The position numbers were made by a program, and so were the translations under genes. Source: Lachnospiraceae bacterium (GTDB lineage Bacteria > Bacillota > Clostridia > Lachnospirales > Lachnospiraceae). From it: a stretch of 7,423 nucleotides of DNA. Positions 1 through 7,055 of the stretch are shown here, piece by piece. Each line of letters begins with the position of its first letter. Position 1 is the first letter of the stretch. The DNA is taken from assembly GCA_031285465.1 (NCBI GenBank), contig JAITWD010000210.1, positions 1 through 7,423 on the forward strand, read 5' to 3'. The notes below the pieces were generated by a model. That model saw nothing but the letters and a program-made list of their open reading frames with translations. It was not told the DNA's origin and made no database searches.

Positions 1-684
1 GCCATCATTGACGGTGAAGAGGAAACCGGGGTGACCATCATGCAAATGGACAAGGGCCTTGATACCGGCGATATGCTTTTGTCGGTTTCAGTACCGATCG
101 AACGAAGCGATACGGCCGATACTTTACATGACCGGTTAAGTGTTGCCGGTTCAGAACTGATCATCGCCGCCCTTAAAAAGATCGAAAGTGGCACCATCAT
201 TCCAGTACAACAAAACGATGACTTGTCCTGCTATGCGCCGATGTTAACCAAAGAAGAAGGAAATATCGACTGGCAATTGCCGGCACGATCGATCGAGCGG
301 TTGGTCAGAGGATTGAATTCATGGCCCAGCGCATATACATTTTATCAGGATAAGGTTATGAAAATATGGTCGGCCGACCCGTTAGGTTCCGAGGACCTTA
401 CTTTGTCCGAGCCATTATCGTGTGCATCATTACCGACATCATCCGAGCAGCTTGACCGTTCCCTCGGGAAAGCGGTCGATGCTTTGAAACCGGGCATGAT
501 CGCGCAGGTGAATAAAGGCGATTTTGTGGTCAAAACCGGCGAAGGATATCTGCGCATCAATGAGCTACAGCTTGAGGGAAAGAAGCGGATGACCACCGCC
601 GATTTTCTGCGTGGTGTCAAAATGATCGTTGGTACAGAACTAAGCGCGAAGAGGATTTCTAAGGTGTCAAAGAACGCCACCTAA
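1..684 (+). CDS. fmt: Methionyl-tRNA formyltransferase, 5'-truncated by window edge
   Basis: Transfers a formyl group from 10-formyl-tetrahydrofolate to Met-tRNA(fMet) in the cytoplasm, making the initiator tRNA. The frame is open from base 1 and gives 227 residues. By alignment with E. coli Fmt from memory, about 120 N-terminal residues are missing, including the catalytic Asn/His pair of the NxHxSLLP motif. Visible residues include GVTIMQMDKGLDTGDM at 10-24, whose Asp21 corresponds to the catalytic Asp144 of E. coli. The C-terminal tRNA-binding domain follows, with LTKEEGNIDW near 72-82, RLVRGLNSWPSAYT near 100-113 and LEGKKRMTTADFLRG near 180-195. The methionines and GTG inside this stretch are not starts. 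Oddity: residues about 127-162 form a long polar linker that looks some 25-30 residues longer than usual. The next gene lies 95 bases downstream. Identity is secure; the linker is an inference from recalled homologues. Confidence 0.97.
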   Translation, partial: AIIDGEEETGVTIMQMDKGLDTGDMLLSVSVPIERSDTADTLHDRLSVAGSELIIAALKKIESGTIIPVQQNDDLSCYAPMLTKEEGNIDWQLPARSIERLVRGLNSWPSAYTFYQDKVMKIWSADPLGSEDLTLSEPLSCASLPTSSEQLDRSLGKAVDALKPGMIAQVNKGDFVVKTGEGYLRINELQLEGKKRMTTADFLRGVKMIVGTELSAKRISKVSKNAT

Positions 685-718
685 GAAATGCTACGCCTCG
701 CGGGTGAGGTTTCTTCAA
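683..718 (+). terminator. Weak terminator-like hairpin after fmt
   Basis: Directly at the fmt stop codon, CCTCG (696-700) pairs with TGAGG (705-709), the last pair being a G-T wobble, around a four-base loop. The outer arms AAGAAA (683-688) and TTTCTT (710-715) can also pair across a 7-base bulge. The stem is followed by the T-rich TTTCTTC. The stem is short and the T tract is interrupted, so this would be a weak or leaky terminator at best. It may be only a chance structure. Confidence 0.25.
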
Positions 719-736
719 GGTATTTGAATATATTGT

Positions 737-758
737 ATGTGCCACCGGAGTGGCATAT
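737..758 (+). promoter_or_regulatory. Hairpin just upstream of the peptidase ribosome binding site
   Basis: ATGTGCCAC (737-745) and GTGGCATAT (750-758) form a 9-bp stem with one G-T wobble and a CGGA tetraloop. It ends 8 bases before the AAGGAGG of the next gene and has no T tract behind it. That position suits an mRNA processing or stability element, or a protein-binding palindrome, rather than a terminator. I see no convincing -35/-10 promoter in the spacer; TTGAAT at 724-729 has no good partner. The function is unknown. Confidence 0.35.
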
Positions 759-766
759 CTACAAAT

Positions 767-773
767 AAGGAGG
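767..773 (+). promoter_or_regulatory. Ribosome binding site fixing the peptidase start
   Basis: AAGGAGG lies 6 bases before ATG 780. It selects this start over the in-frame GTG at 750, which has no Shine-Dalgarno sequence and falls inside the hairpin. Confidence 0.85.
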
Positions 774-779
774 ATAAAC

Positions 780-1502
780 ATGTACGGTTACTATTTTGAC
801 CCAACCTATATTTTAGTCATTATCGGTGCAGTAGTCTGTCTGATCGCGAGCGGATATATGCGGAGCACCTTTCGGAAGTATTCACGCATCCGCAGTCGGA
901 GCGGGATGACCGGAGCCGAAGCGGCGAAGCGGATCTTAAACGGAGCCGGGATCACCGATGTGAGGATAGAGCGGGTGAATGGCGATCTGACCGATCATTA
1001 TGATCCGCGCAGTAAGGTCCTTCGACTGTCCGATTCGGTCCATAGTAGCAATTCGGTGGCGGCTATCGGTGTTGCCGCCCATGAGTGCGGTCATGCCATC
1101 CAGCACAATACATCCTATGTGCCACTAAAACTGCGTTCCGCCCTGGTCCCGGCCGCCAATATCGGTTCCAAGCTGGGACTGCCACTGGTAATCCTGGGCA
1201 TGATCCTTGGGATCAATATTCCGTTACCGGGATTGGGCAACATTACCCTGATCGATATCGGGATTGTGATTTTTTCGGTGGCGGTTCTTTTTCAGGTGAT
1301 CACCTTGCCGGTGGAGTTTAATGCCTCCAGTCGGGCACTTCGTGCATTGGGTGATTACGGACTGATGGGCAATGAAGAGGTCGGTGACTGTCGTCATGTT
1401 TTGACGGCTGCGGCTCTTACCTATGTCGCCGCCGCCGCATCGGCCGTGCTCCAGTTACTTCGCCTGATACTCCTGTCCAACAGTCGCCGCCGTAACGACT
1501 AA
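780..1502 (+). CDS. YugP-type membrane zinc metallopeptidase (Zn_peptidase_2 family)
   Basis: The 240-residue protein matches the neutral zinc metallopeptidase family typified by B. subtilis YugP. The zinc-binding HExxH motif is HECGH at 101-105, within GVAAHECGHAIQH. The family block LTDHYDPRSKVLRLSD is at 70-85 and the conserved LPVEFNASSRAL is near 176-187, where a third zinc ligand is likely. Hydrophobic segments near 9-25, 133-150, 155-177 and 215-233 suggest an integral membrane protein with the active site between the first and second segments. The tail is Arg-rich. Length is close to the family's usual 225-235 residues. The start at 780 is set by AAGGAGG. Substrate and role are not established for this family. 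It sits between fmt and rsmB with 40 bases before rsmB, so it is probably co-transcribed. I recall this placement from clostridial genomes; in B. subtilis yugP is elsewhere. Confidence 0.93.
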   Translation: MYGYYFDPTYILVIIGAVVCLIASGYMRSTFRKYSRIRSRSGMTGAEAAKRILNGAGITDVRIERVNGDLTDHYDPRSKVLRLSDSVHSSNSVAAIGVAAHECGHAIQHNTSYVPLKLRSALVPAANIGSKLGLPLVILGMILGINIPLPGLGNITLIDIGIVIFSVAVLFQVITLPVEFNASSRALRALGDYGLMGNEEVGDCRHVLTAAALTYVAAAASAVLQLLRLILLSNSRRRND

Positions 1503-1542
1503 AAATAAGGCGGTCGCACAACCAACCCAAAAGGATGCAAAC

Positions 1543-2883
1543 ATGAAAGATACCCCCAGAGAACTGGTTTTAAATATGCTCATTGCCATTACCGAGGAAC
1601 AAACCTACAGTCACCTCCTGATCGGCGATGTTCTCAACAAATACAATTACTGGCCCAGCCGCGACAAAGATTTTGTCAAACGTCTGACCGAGGGTACCTT
1701 AGAACGGCTCATTACCCTTGACTACATCATCGACCACTATTCCAAGCTCCCTACGACCAAGATGAAACCCCTGATCAAGAATCTGTTGCGTATGTCGGCC
1801 TATCAAATCCTCTATCTGGATGCGATCCCCGACCGTGCCGCTTGTGATGAAGCGGTTAAACTGGCGGGCAAAAGAGGTTTTACCAGTCTGCGCGGTTTCG
1901 TCAACGGTATTCTCCGCACCATCGTGCGTCAGAAGGAGTCCCTGCCCCTGCCCGATGCCACCAAGGAACCGTTACACTACCTGTCGGTCGTCCACTCCAT
2001 GCCCCAGTGGCTGATCGAGCGATGGTTCGGGCAACTTGGTCAGGAAAAAACGGTCCGCCTGCTTGATGGACTGCTTGCCATCCGACCGGTTACCGTGCGT
2101 CTGCGCGGTGATCTTGCGCCGGAGGACAAGCGGGCATGGCTTGATCAGCTTAAGGCGGTCGGTGTTAAGGCGACCCCCCACCCCTATCTGCCGGTCGCCT
2201 ATGAACTGACCGATGTGCCGGGCATCCGTAATCTGCCCGGTTTTGCGGAAGGGTGGTTTATGGTTCAGGATGTCAGCTCCATGCTGGTGGTCGATAGTGC
2301 CGGTCTTAAACCGACCGATTGCCTGTTAGACGTCTGTGCGGCTCCCGGCGGGAAGACCCTCCATGCCGCCGAACGGGCGGCTAAGGTGCTTGCCGGTGAT
2401 ATTAGTGCACCAAAGCTTGCCCTGATCCAGGATAATGCGATCAGGATGCGTATGGATAATATCGAGATCATCGAACATGACGCCCGGGTCATCCAGCCTT
2501 CGCTGGTGGGCAAAGCCGATGTTCTGCTTGCCGACCTGCCCTGCTCTGGTCTTGGGATCATCGGTAAAAAACGTGATATTAAATATAAGATCACCCCAGA
2601 AGCTATCGAGGAAATCATTGCCCTTCAGCGGGATATCCTCCGTACCGTCTGGCAGTATGTCAAACCCGGCGGTCTTATGATCTATAGCACCTGTACCATT
2701 AACCGGGGGGAAAACGAAGATATGATGAAATGGTTCACCGAACAATTTCCCTTTGAGACCGAAGCATTCCCGCCGGGTGCGCTATCGCTGATCGGTGATC
2801 AGACGGCTATGCTTCAGTTACTGCCCGGCATCCATCCGACCGATGGCTTTTTTATCTGTCGCCTGCGCCGTAATAAAGTCTAA
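1543..2883 (+). CDS. rsmB: 16S rRNA (cytosine-C5)-methyltransferase RsmB
   Basis: A 446-residue protein of normal family length that uses S-adenosylmethionine to make m5C in 16S rRNA (C967 in E. coli numbering). Residues about 1-130 form a NusB-like RNA-binding domain, with LTEGTLERLITLDYIID and RAACDEAVKLAGKRG. The catalytic domain carries the SAM-binding DVCAAPGGK at 263-271. Motif IV is DLPCSG at 331-336, where Leu332 stands in place of the common Ala and Cys334 is the conserved cysteine. Motif VI is YSTCT at 381-385, with the nucleophilic Cys384. SGLGIIGKKRDIKYK follows motif IV as in other RsmB proteins. ATG 1543 is preceded by AAAAGGA (1529-1535) at 7 bases. The next gene follows after 74 bases that contain an imperfect palindrome. 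The NusB domain separates it from other RsmB/RsmF-type methyltransferases such as YebU. Confidence 0.97.
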   Translation: MKDTPRELVLNMLIAITEEQTYSHLLIGDVLNKYNYWPSRDKDFVKRLTEGTLERLITLDYIIDHYSKLPTTKMKPLIKNLLRMSAYQILYLDAIPDRAACDEAVKLAGKRGFTSLRGFVNGILRTIVRQKESLPLPDATKEPLHYLSVVHSMPQWLIERWFGQLGQEKTVRLLDGLLAIRPVTVRLRGDLAPEDKRAWLDQLKAVGVKATPHPYLPVAYELTDVPGIRNLPGFAEGWFMVQDVSSMLVVDSAGLKPTDCLLDVCAAPGGKTLHAAERAAKVLAGDISAPKLALIQDNAIRMRMDNIEIIEHDARVIQPSLVGKADVLLADLPCSGLGIIGKKRDIKYKITPEAIEEIIALQRDILRTVWQYVKPGGLMIYSTCTINRGENEDMMKWFTEQFPFETEAFPPGALSLIGDQTAMLQLLPGIHPTDGFFICRLRRNKV

Positions 2884-2913
2884 GGAAACACTGATCGGAT
2901 CAGCGTTTTCCTA
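2884..2913. repeat. Intergenic imperfect palindrome, copy 1
   Basis: Immediately after the rsmB stop, CTGAT (2891-2895) pairs with ATCAG (2899-2903) around CGG. After an A-C mismatch the stem continues with CAAA against GTTT and GG against CC, with one bulged T. There is no T tract, so it is not a standard terminator. The right half ATCAGCGTTTTCCTA (2899-2913) recurs exactly at 7039-7053 in the prkC-rsgA spacer, again with GGAAAC on its left. Confidence 0.55.
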
Positions 2914-2957
2914 AAGCTACTAAAAGCCCCATCACAATAACTTAAAAGGAAACGATC

Positions 2958-4040
2958 ATGCCCCAAAGTCAAAAGCCCGACATAAAGTCGATGTCTCTTC
3001 CCCAATTAAAGGCCGCTATAACCGAGCTGGGTGAGCGCTCTTTTCGTGCCACCCAGATCTATGAATGGATGCACACTAAATTGGCGGAAGATTTTGCATC
3101 GATGACCAACCTCTCCGCGAGTCTGCGCGACCAATTACATAATCGGTTTTCCTACACCGTTCTGCACCCGGTGCTCGTGCGCCAGTCGGAACGCGATGCC
3201 ACCCGTAAATATCTCTTTCAGTTGCCCGACGGTCACATGATCGAAACGGTGTTGATGAACTATCGCCACGGCAATTCGGTCTGCATTTCCTCCCAGGTGG
3301 GTTGTCGGATGGGATGCGCCTTCTGTGCCTCCACCATCGGCGGACTGGAACGTTCACTGACGGCGGCGGAGATGCTGGAGCAGATCTATGCCGTGACCAG
3401 ACATTCGGGCGAACGGGTATCCAATATCGTCGTGATGGGGATCGGTGAACCGCTGGATAACTACGATAACCTTCTGAACTTCATCAACATGATCTCCGAT
3501 GAAAATGGTCTTAATATCAGCCAGCGTGCTATTACCGTCTCCACCTGCGGTCTGGTTCCGGAGATTTACCGTCTCGCCGAGGCCGGGCTTAAGATCACCC
3601 TTGCCCTGTCGCTTCATGCCCCGACCGATAAACAGCGTCAAGCTTTGATGCCGATCGCCCGTCGTTATTCCCTTGCCGAGGTGATGGATGCCTGTGCCGA
3701 TTATTTCAATAAAACCGGTCGGCGGGTGACCTTTGAATATAGCCTGATGGCGGGGGAAAATGACAGTCAGGAGGATGCTACCGCTCTGATCGCTCTGATC
3801 AGACCGCTTGGTGCCCACATCAATTTGATCCCGGTAAACCCAGTGGAGGAGCGATCTTTTAACCTTCCCACCGGTAAAAAAATCCAGGAATTTAAAAATA
3901 AACTTGAAAAAAACCAAATTAATGTTACTATTAGAAGGGAAATGGGAAGAGACATCGAGGGTGCCTGTGGGCAGCTTAGACGTCTTCATCAACAGTCCCT
4001 AAGGGAGGAAAACCATGCTGAAATCGGTTGCTTTGACTGA
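2958..4040 (+). CDS. rlmN: Dual-specificity 23S rRNA/tRNA adenine-C2 methyltransferase RlmN (radical SAM)
   Basis: A 360-residue radical-SAM enzyme that makes m2A in 23S rRNA (A2503 in E. coli numbering) and at A37 of some tRNAs. The N-terminal helical RNA-binding domain (about 12-50) includes GERSFRATQIYEWMH. The [4Fe-4S] motif CxxxCxxC is Cys116, Cys120 and Cys123, in QVGCRMGCAFCAS. Cys109 (NSVCISSQ) matches the E. coli Cys118 resolving cysteine. Cys337 (IEGACGQL) matches Cys355, the methyl-carrying cysteine. The GIGEP motif lies at 161-165, and ITLALSLHAP and LIPVNP follow. All key cysteines are present, so it should be active. AAAAGGA (2944-2950) precedes ATG 2958 by 7 bases. The last 26 bases overlap the start of prpC, implying coupled translation. 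Antibiotic-resistance Cfr is an alternative in this superfamily, but the overall match and the operon position favour RlmN. Confidence 0.97.
   Translation: MPQSQKPDIKSMSLPQLKAAITELGERSFRATQIYEWMHTKLAEDFASMTNLSASLRDQLHNRFSYTVLHPVLVRQSERDATRKYLFQLPDGHMIETVLMNYRHGNSVCISSQVGCRMGCAFCASTIGGLERSLTAAEMLEQIYAVTRHSGERVSNIVVMGIGEPLDNYDNLLNFINMISDENGLNISQRAITVSTCGLVPEIYRLAEAGLKITLALSLHAPTDKQRQALMPIARRYSLAEVMDACADYFNKTGRRVTFEYSLMAGENDSQEDATALIALIRPLGAHINLIPVNPVEERSFNLPTGKKIQEFKNKLEKNQINVTIRREMGRDIEGACGQLRRLHQQSLREENHAEIGCFD
4002..4008 (+). promoter_or_regulatory. prpC ribosome binding site inside rlmN
   Basis: AGGGAGG lies within the rlmN coding sequence, 6 bases before ATG 4015. It supports a prpC start that overlaps the rlmN 3' end and therefore translational coupling. 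Confidence 0.8.
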
Positions 4041-4752
4041 TGTCGGGAAAAAGCGTAAACTGAATCAGGATTTTGTCTTTGTGACCGAGGATAACTTAGG
4101 AAATCTTCCTAATGTCTTTATTGTCGCGGACGGAATGGGCGGACATAACGCCGGTGATTTTGCCTCCAAATGTACGGTGGAGAGAATCATTGACGAAATA
4201 ACCCGCTCCTTTGAAAAGAATCCGATCAAGATTTTGGACAAGGCCATTCAGGCCGCCAATGAGGAGGTACGGAAACTCGCCGGTGAAGATCAGGATTTAT
4301 TCGGGATGGGTACTACTATTGTAGCCGCCACCTGTATGGGTAAATACTTGCAGATCGCCAATGTGGGCGACAGCCGGCTTTACCTGGCTAATGTAAAGCG
4401 ACGCACCATCCGCCAGATCACCCGCGATCATTCGCTGGTGGAGGAGATGGTCCGTTTGGGCGGGATGGATAAAGAACTGGCGAAAAATCATCCGGATAAA
4501 CATATCATCACCCGCGCCATTGGCGCCAGAGATATGGTGAATGTAGACTTTTTTTATGAAGAACTTGCGCCCGGCGACATGGTGTTAATGTGTTCCGACG
4601 GACTAAGTAATATGCTGGAAGATGAAGAGATCGGGCGGATTTTATATGATGCGGCCGATTTGACCGAGAAAGCACAGACATTGGTGGACAGAGCCAATGA
4701 TAACGGTGGAAAAGACAATATTGCAGTGATCATCATTGATCCATTTGCTTAA
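4015..4752 (+). CDS. prpC: PP2C-family Ser/Thr protein phosphatase, partner of PrkC
   Basis: A 245-residue metal-dependent (Mn/Mg) phosphatase that removes phosphate from Ser/Thr residues, including on PrkC and its substrates. It is the single-domain cytoplasmic PrpC/Stp1 type, with no signal peptide or membrane segment. PP2C motifs in order are: NQD at 17-19, with metal-site Asp19; VADGMGGHNAGD at 37-48, with Asp39 and Gly40; GTTIVAATCMGKYLQIANVGDSRLYL; ITRDHSLVEEMVRLGG with IITRAIG; CSDGLSN, with Asp195; and GGKDN, with Asp234. The residue before Asp19 is Gln rather than the Glu of B. subtilis PrpC, a variant I believe occurs in other Firmicutes. The start overlaps rlmN by 26 bases and the kinase gene follows after 45 bases, the usual phosphatase-kinase pairing. 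Confidence 0.97.
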   Translation: MLKSVALTDVGKKRKLNQDFVFVTEDNLGNLPNVFIVADGMGGHNAGDFASKCTVERIIDEITRSFEKNPIKILDKAIQAANEEVRKLAGEDQDLFGMGTTIVAATCMGKYLQIANVGDSRLYLANVKRRTIRQITRDHSLVEEMVRLGGMDKELAKNHPDKHIITRAIGARDMVNVDFFYEELAPGDMVLMCSDGLSNMLEDEEIGRILYDAADLTEKAQTLVDRANDNGGKDNIAVIIIDPFA

Positions 4753-4797
4753 TACCGAACCACACCTTTATATGGGAAGATAGGAGTTAAGTATTTT

Positions 4798-6945
4798 ATG
4801 ATTAAAATAGGAATGATAATCGGCGATCGTTATGAAATTCTGGAAAAAATCGGTACCGGCGGCATGTCCGACGTTTATAAGGCGAAATGCCATAAACTGA
4901 ACCGTTTTGTCGCGGTAAAGGTGCTCAAACAGGAATTCAGCGAAAATGCTAATTTTGTATCTAAATTCAGGATCGAGGCGCAGGCCGCGGCCGGACTAAG
5001 TCACCCCAATATCGTAAATGTTCATGATGTCGGGGAAGAAAATGCTATTTACTATATTGTAATGGAATTAGTGGAGGGTATCACCCTCAAAAAATACATC
5101 GAAAAAAAGGCACGTCTTTCGGTAAAAGAGGCGATCAGTATCGCCATCCAGATCTGTATGGGTATCGAGGCGGCTCATAATAATCATATTATCCATCGGG
5201 ATATCAAACCGCAGAATATTATTATCTCCAAAGAAGGAAAGGTAAAGGTGACCGATTTCGGGATCGCCAAAGCGGCGACCAGCAATACCATCACCTCCAA
5301 CGTGATGGGGTCGGTGCACTATACGTCACCGGAGCAGGCGCGTGGCGGTTTTTCCGATGCCAAAAGTGATATTTATTCGTTGGGGATCACCTTATTTGAA
5401 ATGTTGACCGGCCGGGTGGCATTTAACGGTGAAACCACCGTGGCGATCGCCATTAAGCATATCCAGGAGGAGATGCCGTCACCGCGGGAGTTTGTCGCGG
5501 AAATACCGGTCAGCGTGGAGCAGATTGTTTATAAATGTTGTCAAAAGAGTCCCGACCGTCGTTATCAGACGATGGGTGAGCTGGTGGCCGATCTGAAACG
5601 ATCGCTTATGAATCCCGACGAAGATTTCGTTAAGGTGGTGGAACCGGATGAGGAAGCGTCGACCCGCCCGATCAGCGATGTTGAGGTGGCGCAGATAAAG
5701 GCGGCACGACTACGCAATGCTCCGGAGGTTATCCGTCCCTATCGTCGGGAAACGGAGGAGCGGTATGAGGCGGAAACGCCGGCGATGGATGAAGATTACT
5801 TTGAATATGATGAAAACGAAGAGGACTACAATACAGATCGGGAGTATGATTACGATCCCCGGATGGAGCGGGTCACCACCGTGTTGGCGGTCGTTGCGGC
5901 CATCCTGGTCGGATGTGTGGTGATTGTTTTGGTAGGTCGGGCCTTTGGCCTGTTTCAGTTTGACTTTTTTAATCAGGGTGATGCCGATGAGGAAGTGGTC
6001 GCTTCCGGCGAGCTGATCGAAATGATCGGTGTGATCGGAATGGATCAGGAAGAGGCAAAACGGGCACTGATCGCGATCGGTCTGACACCAGAGATTGATT
6101 TTGCTGAAAGTGACCAATATGGAAGTGATATTGTAATGGCGTCGTCGGTTATTGAAGGGGAGAGGGCCGATCCCGCCAATAACGTGGTGCTGACGGTCAG
6201 TTCCGGCTCGGTCGGGATCGAAGTACCGGAGCTGGTCGGAAAAAGTGAGGCGGAGGCGGTAGCCGCCCTTGAGTCCGCCGGGTTTACCGTGGAACGTAAT
6301 GAAGATAGTGATGAATATATTAAGGCGGGGGATGTGTTGCGTCAGGATCCGGCATCGGGCAGTAAGGTGCCGGCAGGTACGGTGGTAAGTATTTGGGTCA
6401 GTCTGGGTGCGGAGGAAAATACCGTCTCCATGCCGACGCTGATCGGTCAGACCGAAGAAGATGCGGTGATCATTTTAGCGGAGGCCGGTCTGGAAGTAGG
6501 TCTGATCACGGAGGTATCACATGAAGATCCTGCCTTGTTGGGACTGGTCTGCTATCAGTCCTATTCGGTCGGGGTGCCGGTGGAAAAGGGAACGGTGGTG
6601 GATTTTCAGATCAGTGTCGGAGCCCTCGGGATGCTCTATAGTTATATGGGGAATATTGATGCGCCGACGACCGAGGAGGATCCTTATTATAAGGCGGGAA
6701 CGGCAGTGCGGGTGATATTGACCGCGACCGACGGGACGACCCTGCTGGATACCGAGACGACCTCCTTTCCGCAACCGGTAAATATATCCAATATTCCGGT
6801 GGCATCGGGCGAGGTAGTGCTGCGGTATGTCAATAATCGGGAGGAGCAGACGATCAACCACGATGACGGGACGGTGGAGACCATTCCGGGGACGGCGGAA
6901 ACCAAGGAGATTGAGCGGTTGGTTAATTTTGCCGAGCAGAATTAA
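4798..6945 (+). CDS. prkC: Membrane Ser/Thr protein kinase with PASTA repeats (PrkC/Stk1 type)
   Basis: A 715-residue kinase that senses cell-wall fragments or lipid II through its outside domains and phosphorylates cytoplasmic targets. The N-terminal kinase domain (about 12-270) is complete. It has glycine loop GTGGMSDVY (19-27), Lys41 in AVKVLK, αC Glu60, HRDIKPQN (133-140, Asp135) and DFG (153-155). The activation loop has Thr161, Thr164 and Thr166, followed by SPE (177-179). A very acidic, Tyr-rich juxtamembrane stretch spans about 318-357. A single membrane helix lies at about 359-380 (VLAVVAAILVGCVVIVLVG). Outside are three PASTA units: a divergent one (about 403-470), a clear one (about 474-538, starting VPELVGKSEAEAVAAL) and a third (about 543-608, MPTLIGQTEEDAVIIL). 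A C-terminal domain of about 105 residues follows. AGGAG (4782-4786) sits a rather long 11 bases before ATG 4798; the in-frame ATG 4813 is less well placed. Confidence 0.97.
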   Translation: MIKIGMIIGDRYEILEKIGTGGMSDVYKAKCHKLNRFVAVKVLKQEFSENANFVSKFRIEAQAAAGLSHPNIVNVHDVGEENAIYYIVMELVEGITLKKYIEKKARLSVKEAISIAIQICMGIEAAHNNHIIHRDIKPQNIIISKEGKVKVTDFGIAKAATSNTITSNVMGSVHYTSPEQARGGFSDAKSDIYSLGITLFEMLTGRVAFNGETTVAIAIKHIQEEMPSPREFVAEIPVSVEQIVYKCCQKSPDRRYQTMGELVADLKRSLMNPDEDFVKVVEPDEEASTRPISDVEVAQIKAARLRNAPEVIRPYRRETEERYEAETPAMDEDYFEYDENEEDYNTDREYDYDPRMERVTTVLAVVAAILVGCVVIVLVGRAFGLFQFDFFNQGDADEEVVASGELIEMIGVIGMDQEEAKRALIAIGLTPEIDFAESDQYGSDIVMASSVIEGERADPANNVVLTVSSGSVGIEVPELVGKSEAEAVAALESAGFTVERNEDSDEYIKAGDVLRQDPASGSKVPAGTVVSIWVSLGAEENTVSMPTLIGQTEEDAVIILAEAGLEVGLITEVSHEDPALLGLVCYQSYSVGVPVEKGTVVDFQISVGALGMLYSYMGNIDAPTTEEDPYYKAGTAVRVILTATDGTTLLDTETTSFPQPVNISNIPVASGEVVLRYVNNREEQTINHDDGTVETIPGTAETKEIERLVNFAEQN

Positions 6946-6979
6946 GAGTAGCTGGGTGGATAAAGCAAGGTTAGAAGCG

Positions 6980-7051
6980 CACGGATTTTCGTGGGCCTTG
7001 GCACTTTGTGCCGCGCATCCGGCGCGGGAAACGAATTTATCAGCGTTTTCC
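6980..7051 (+). other. Run of four small hairpins in the prkC-rsgA spacer
   Basis: The 171-base spacer contains four consecutive perfect or near-perfect stems. They are CACG/CGTG (6980-6993), GGCAC/GTGCC (7000-7012), CCGCGC/GCGCGG (7011-7027) and GGAAACG/CGTTTTCC with one bulged T (7027-7051). The second and third share bases 7011-7012, so they compete for those two bases. None is followed by a convincing T tract. The stretch could be a leader, an attenuator or an RNA-stability region. No known riboswitch is recognised, and short GC-rich stems also arise by chance. Confidence 0.35.
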
Positions 7052-7053
7052 TA
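7027..7053. repeat. Intergenic imperfect palindrome, copy 2
   Basis: GGAAACG (7027-7033) can pair with CGTTTTCC (7044-7051). The 15 bases ATCAGCGTTTTCCTA at 7039-7053 are identical to 2899-2913 after rsmB, and both copies carry GGAAAC 6-9 bases to the left. This looks like a short dispersed palindromic repeat confined to spacers. Confidence 0.5.
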
Positions 7054-7055
7054 TG

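Noticed and set aside
721..761. Sigma-70 type promoter before the peptidase gene
   Set aside because: TTGAAT (724-729) and TTGTAT (733-738) have no -10 box with good spacing and match.
750..780. GTG 750 as the peptidase start, adding ten residues
   Set aside because: It has no Shine-Dalgarno and lies in a hairpin, while ATG 780 has an ideal AAGGAGG and gives the family N-terminus.
2326..2745. 139-codon minus-strand frame inside rsmB
   Set aside because: It sits opposite the conserved SAM-binding and catalytic motifs of rsmB and shows no independent coding sign.
2884..2911. Intrinsic terminator after rsmB
   Set aside because: The palindrome has a mismatch and a bulge, and it is followed by CTAAAGC rather than a T tract.
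3354..3992. 212-codon minus-strand frame inside rlmN
   Set aside because: It lies wholly opposite a clear rlmN coding region, shows no known motif, and reads as an antisense shadow.
5710..6117. 135-codon minus-strand frame rich in His and Ile opposite prkC
   Set aside because: The composition is the complement of the acidic Asp/Glu codons of the PrkC juxtamembrane region and does not suggest a real protein.
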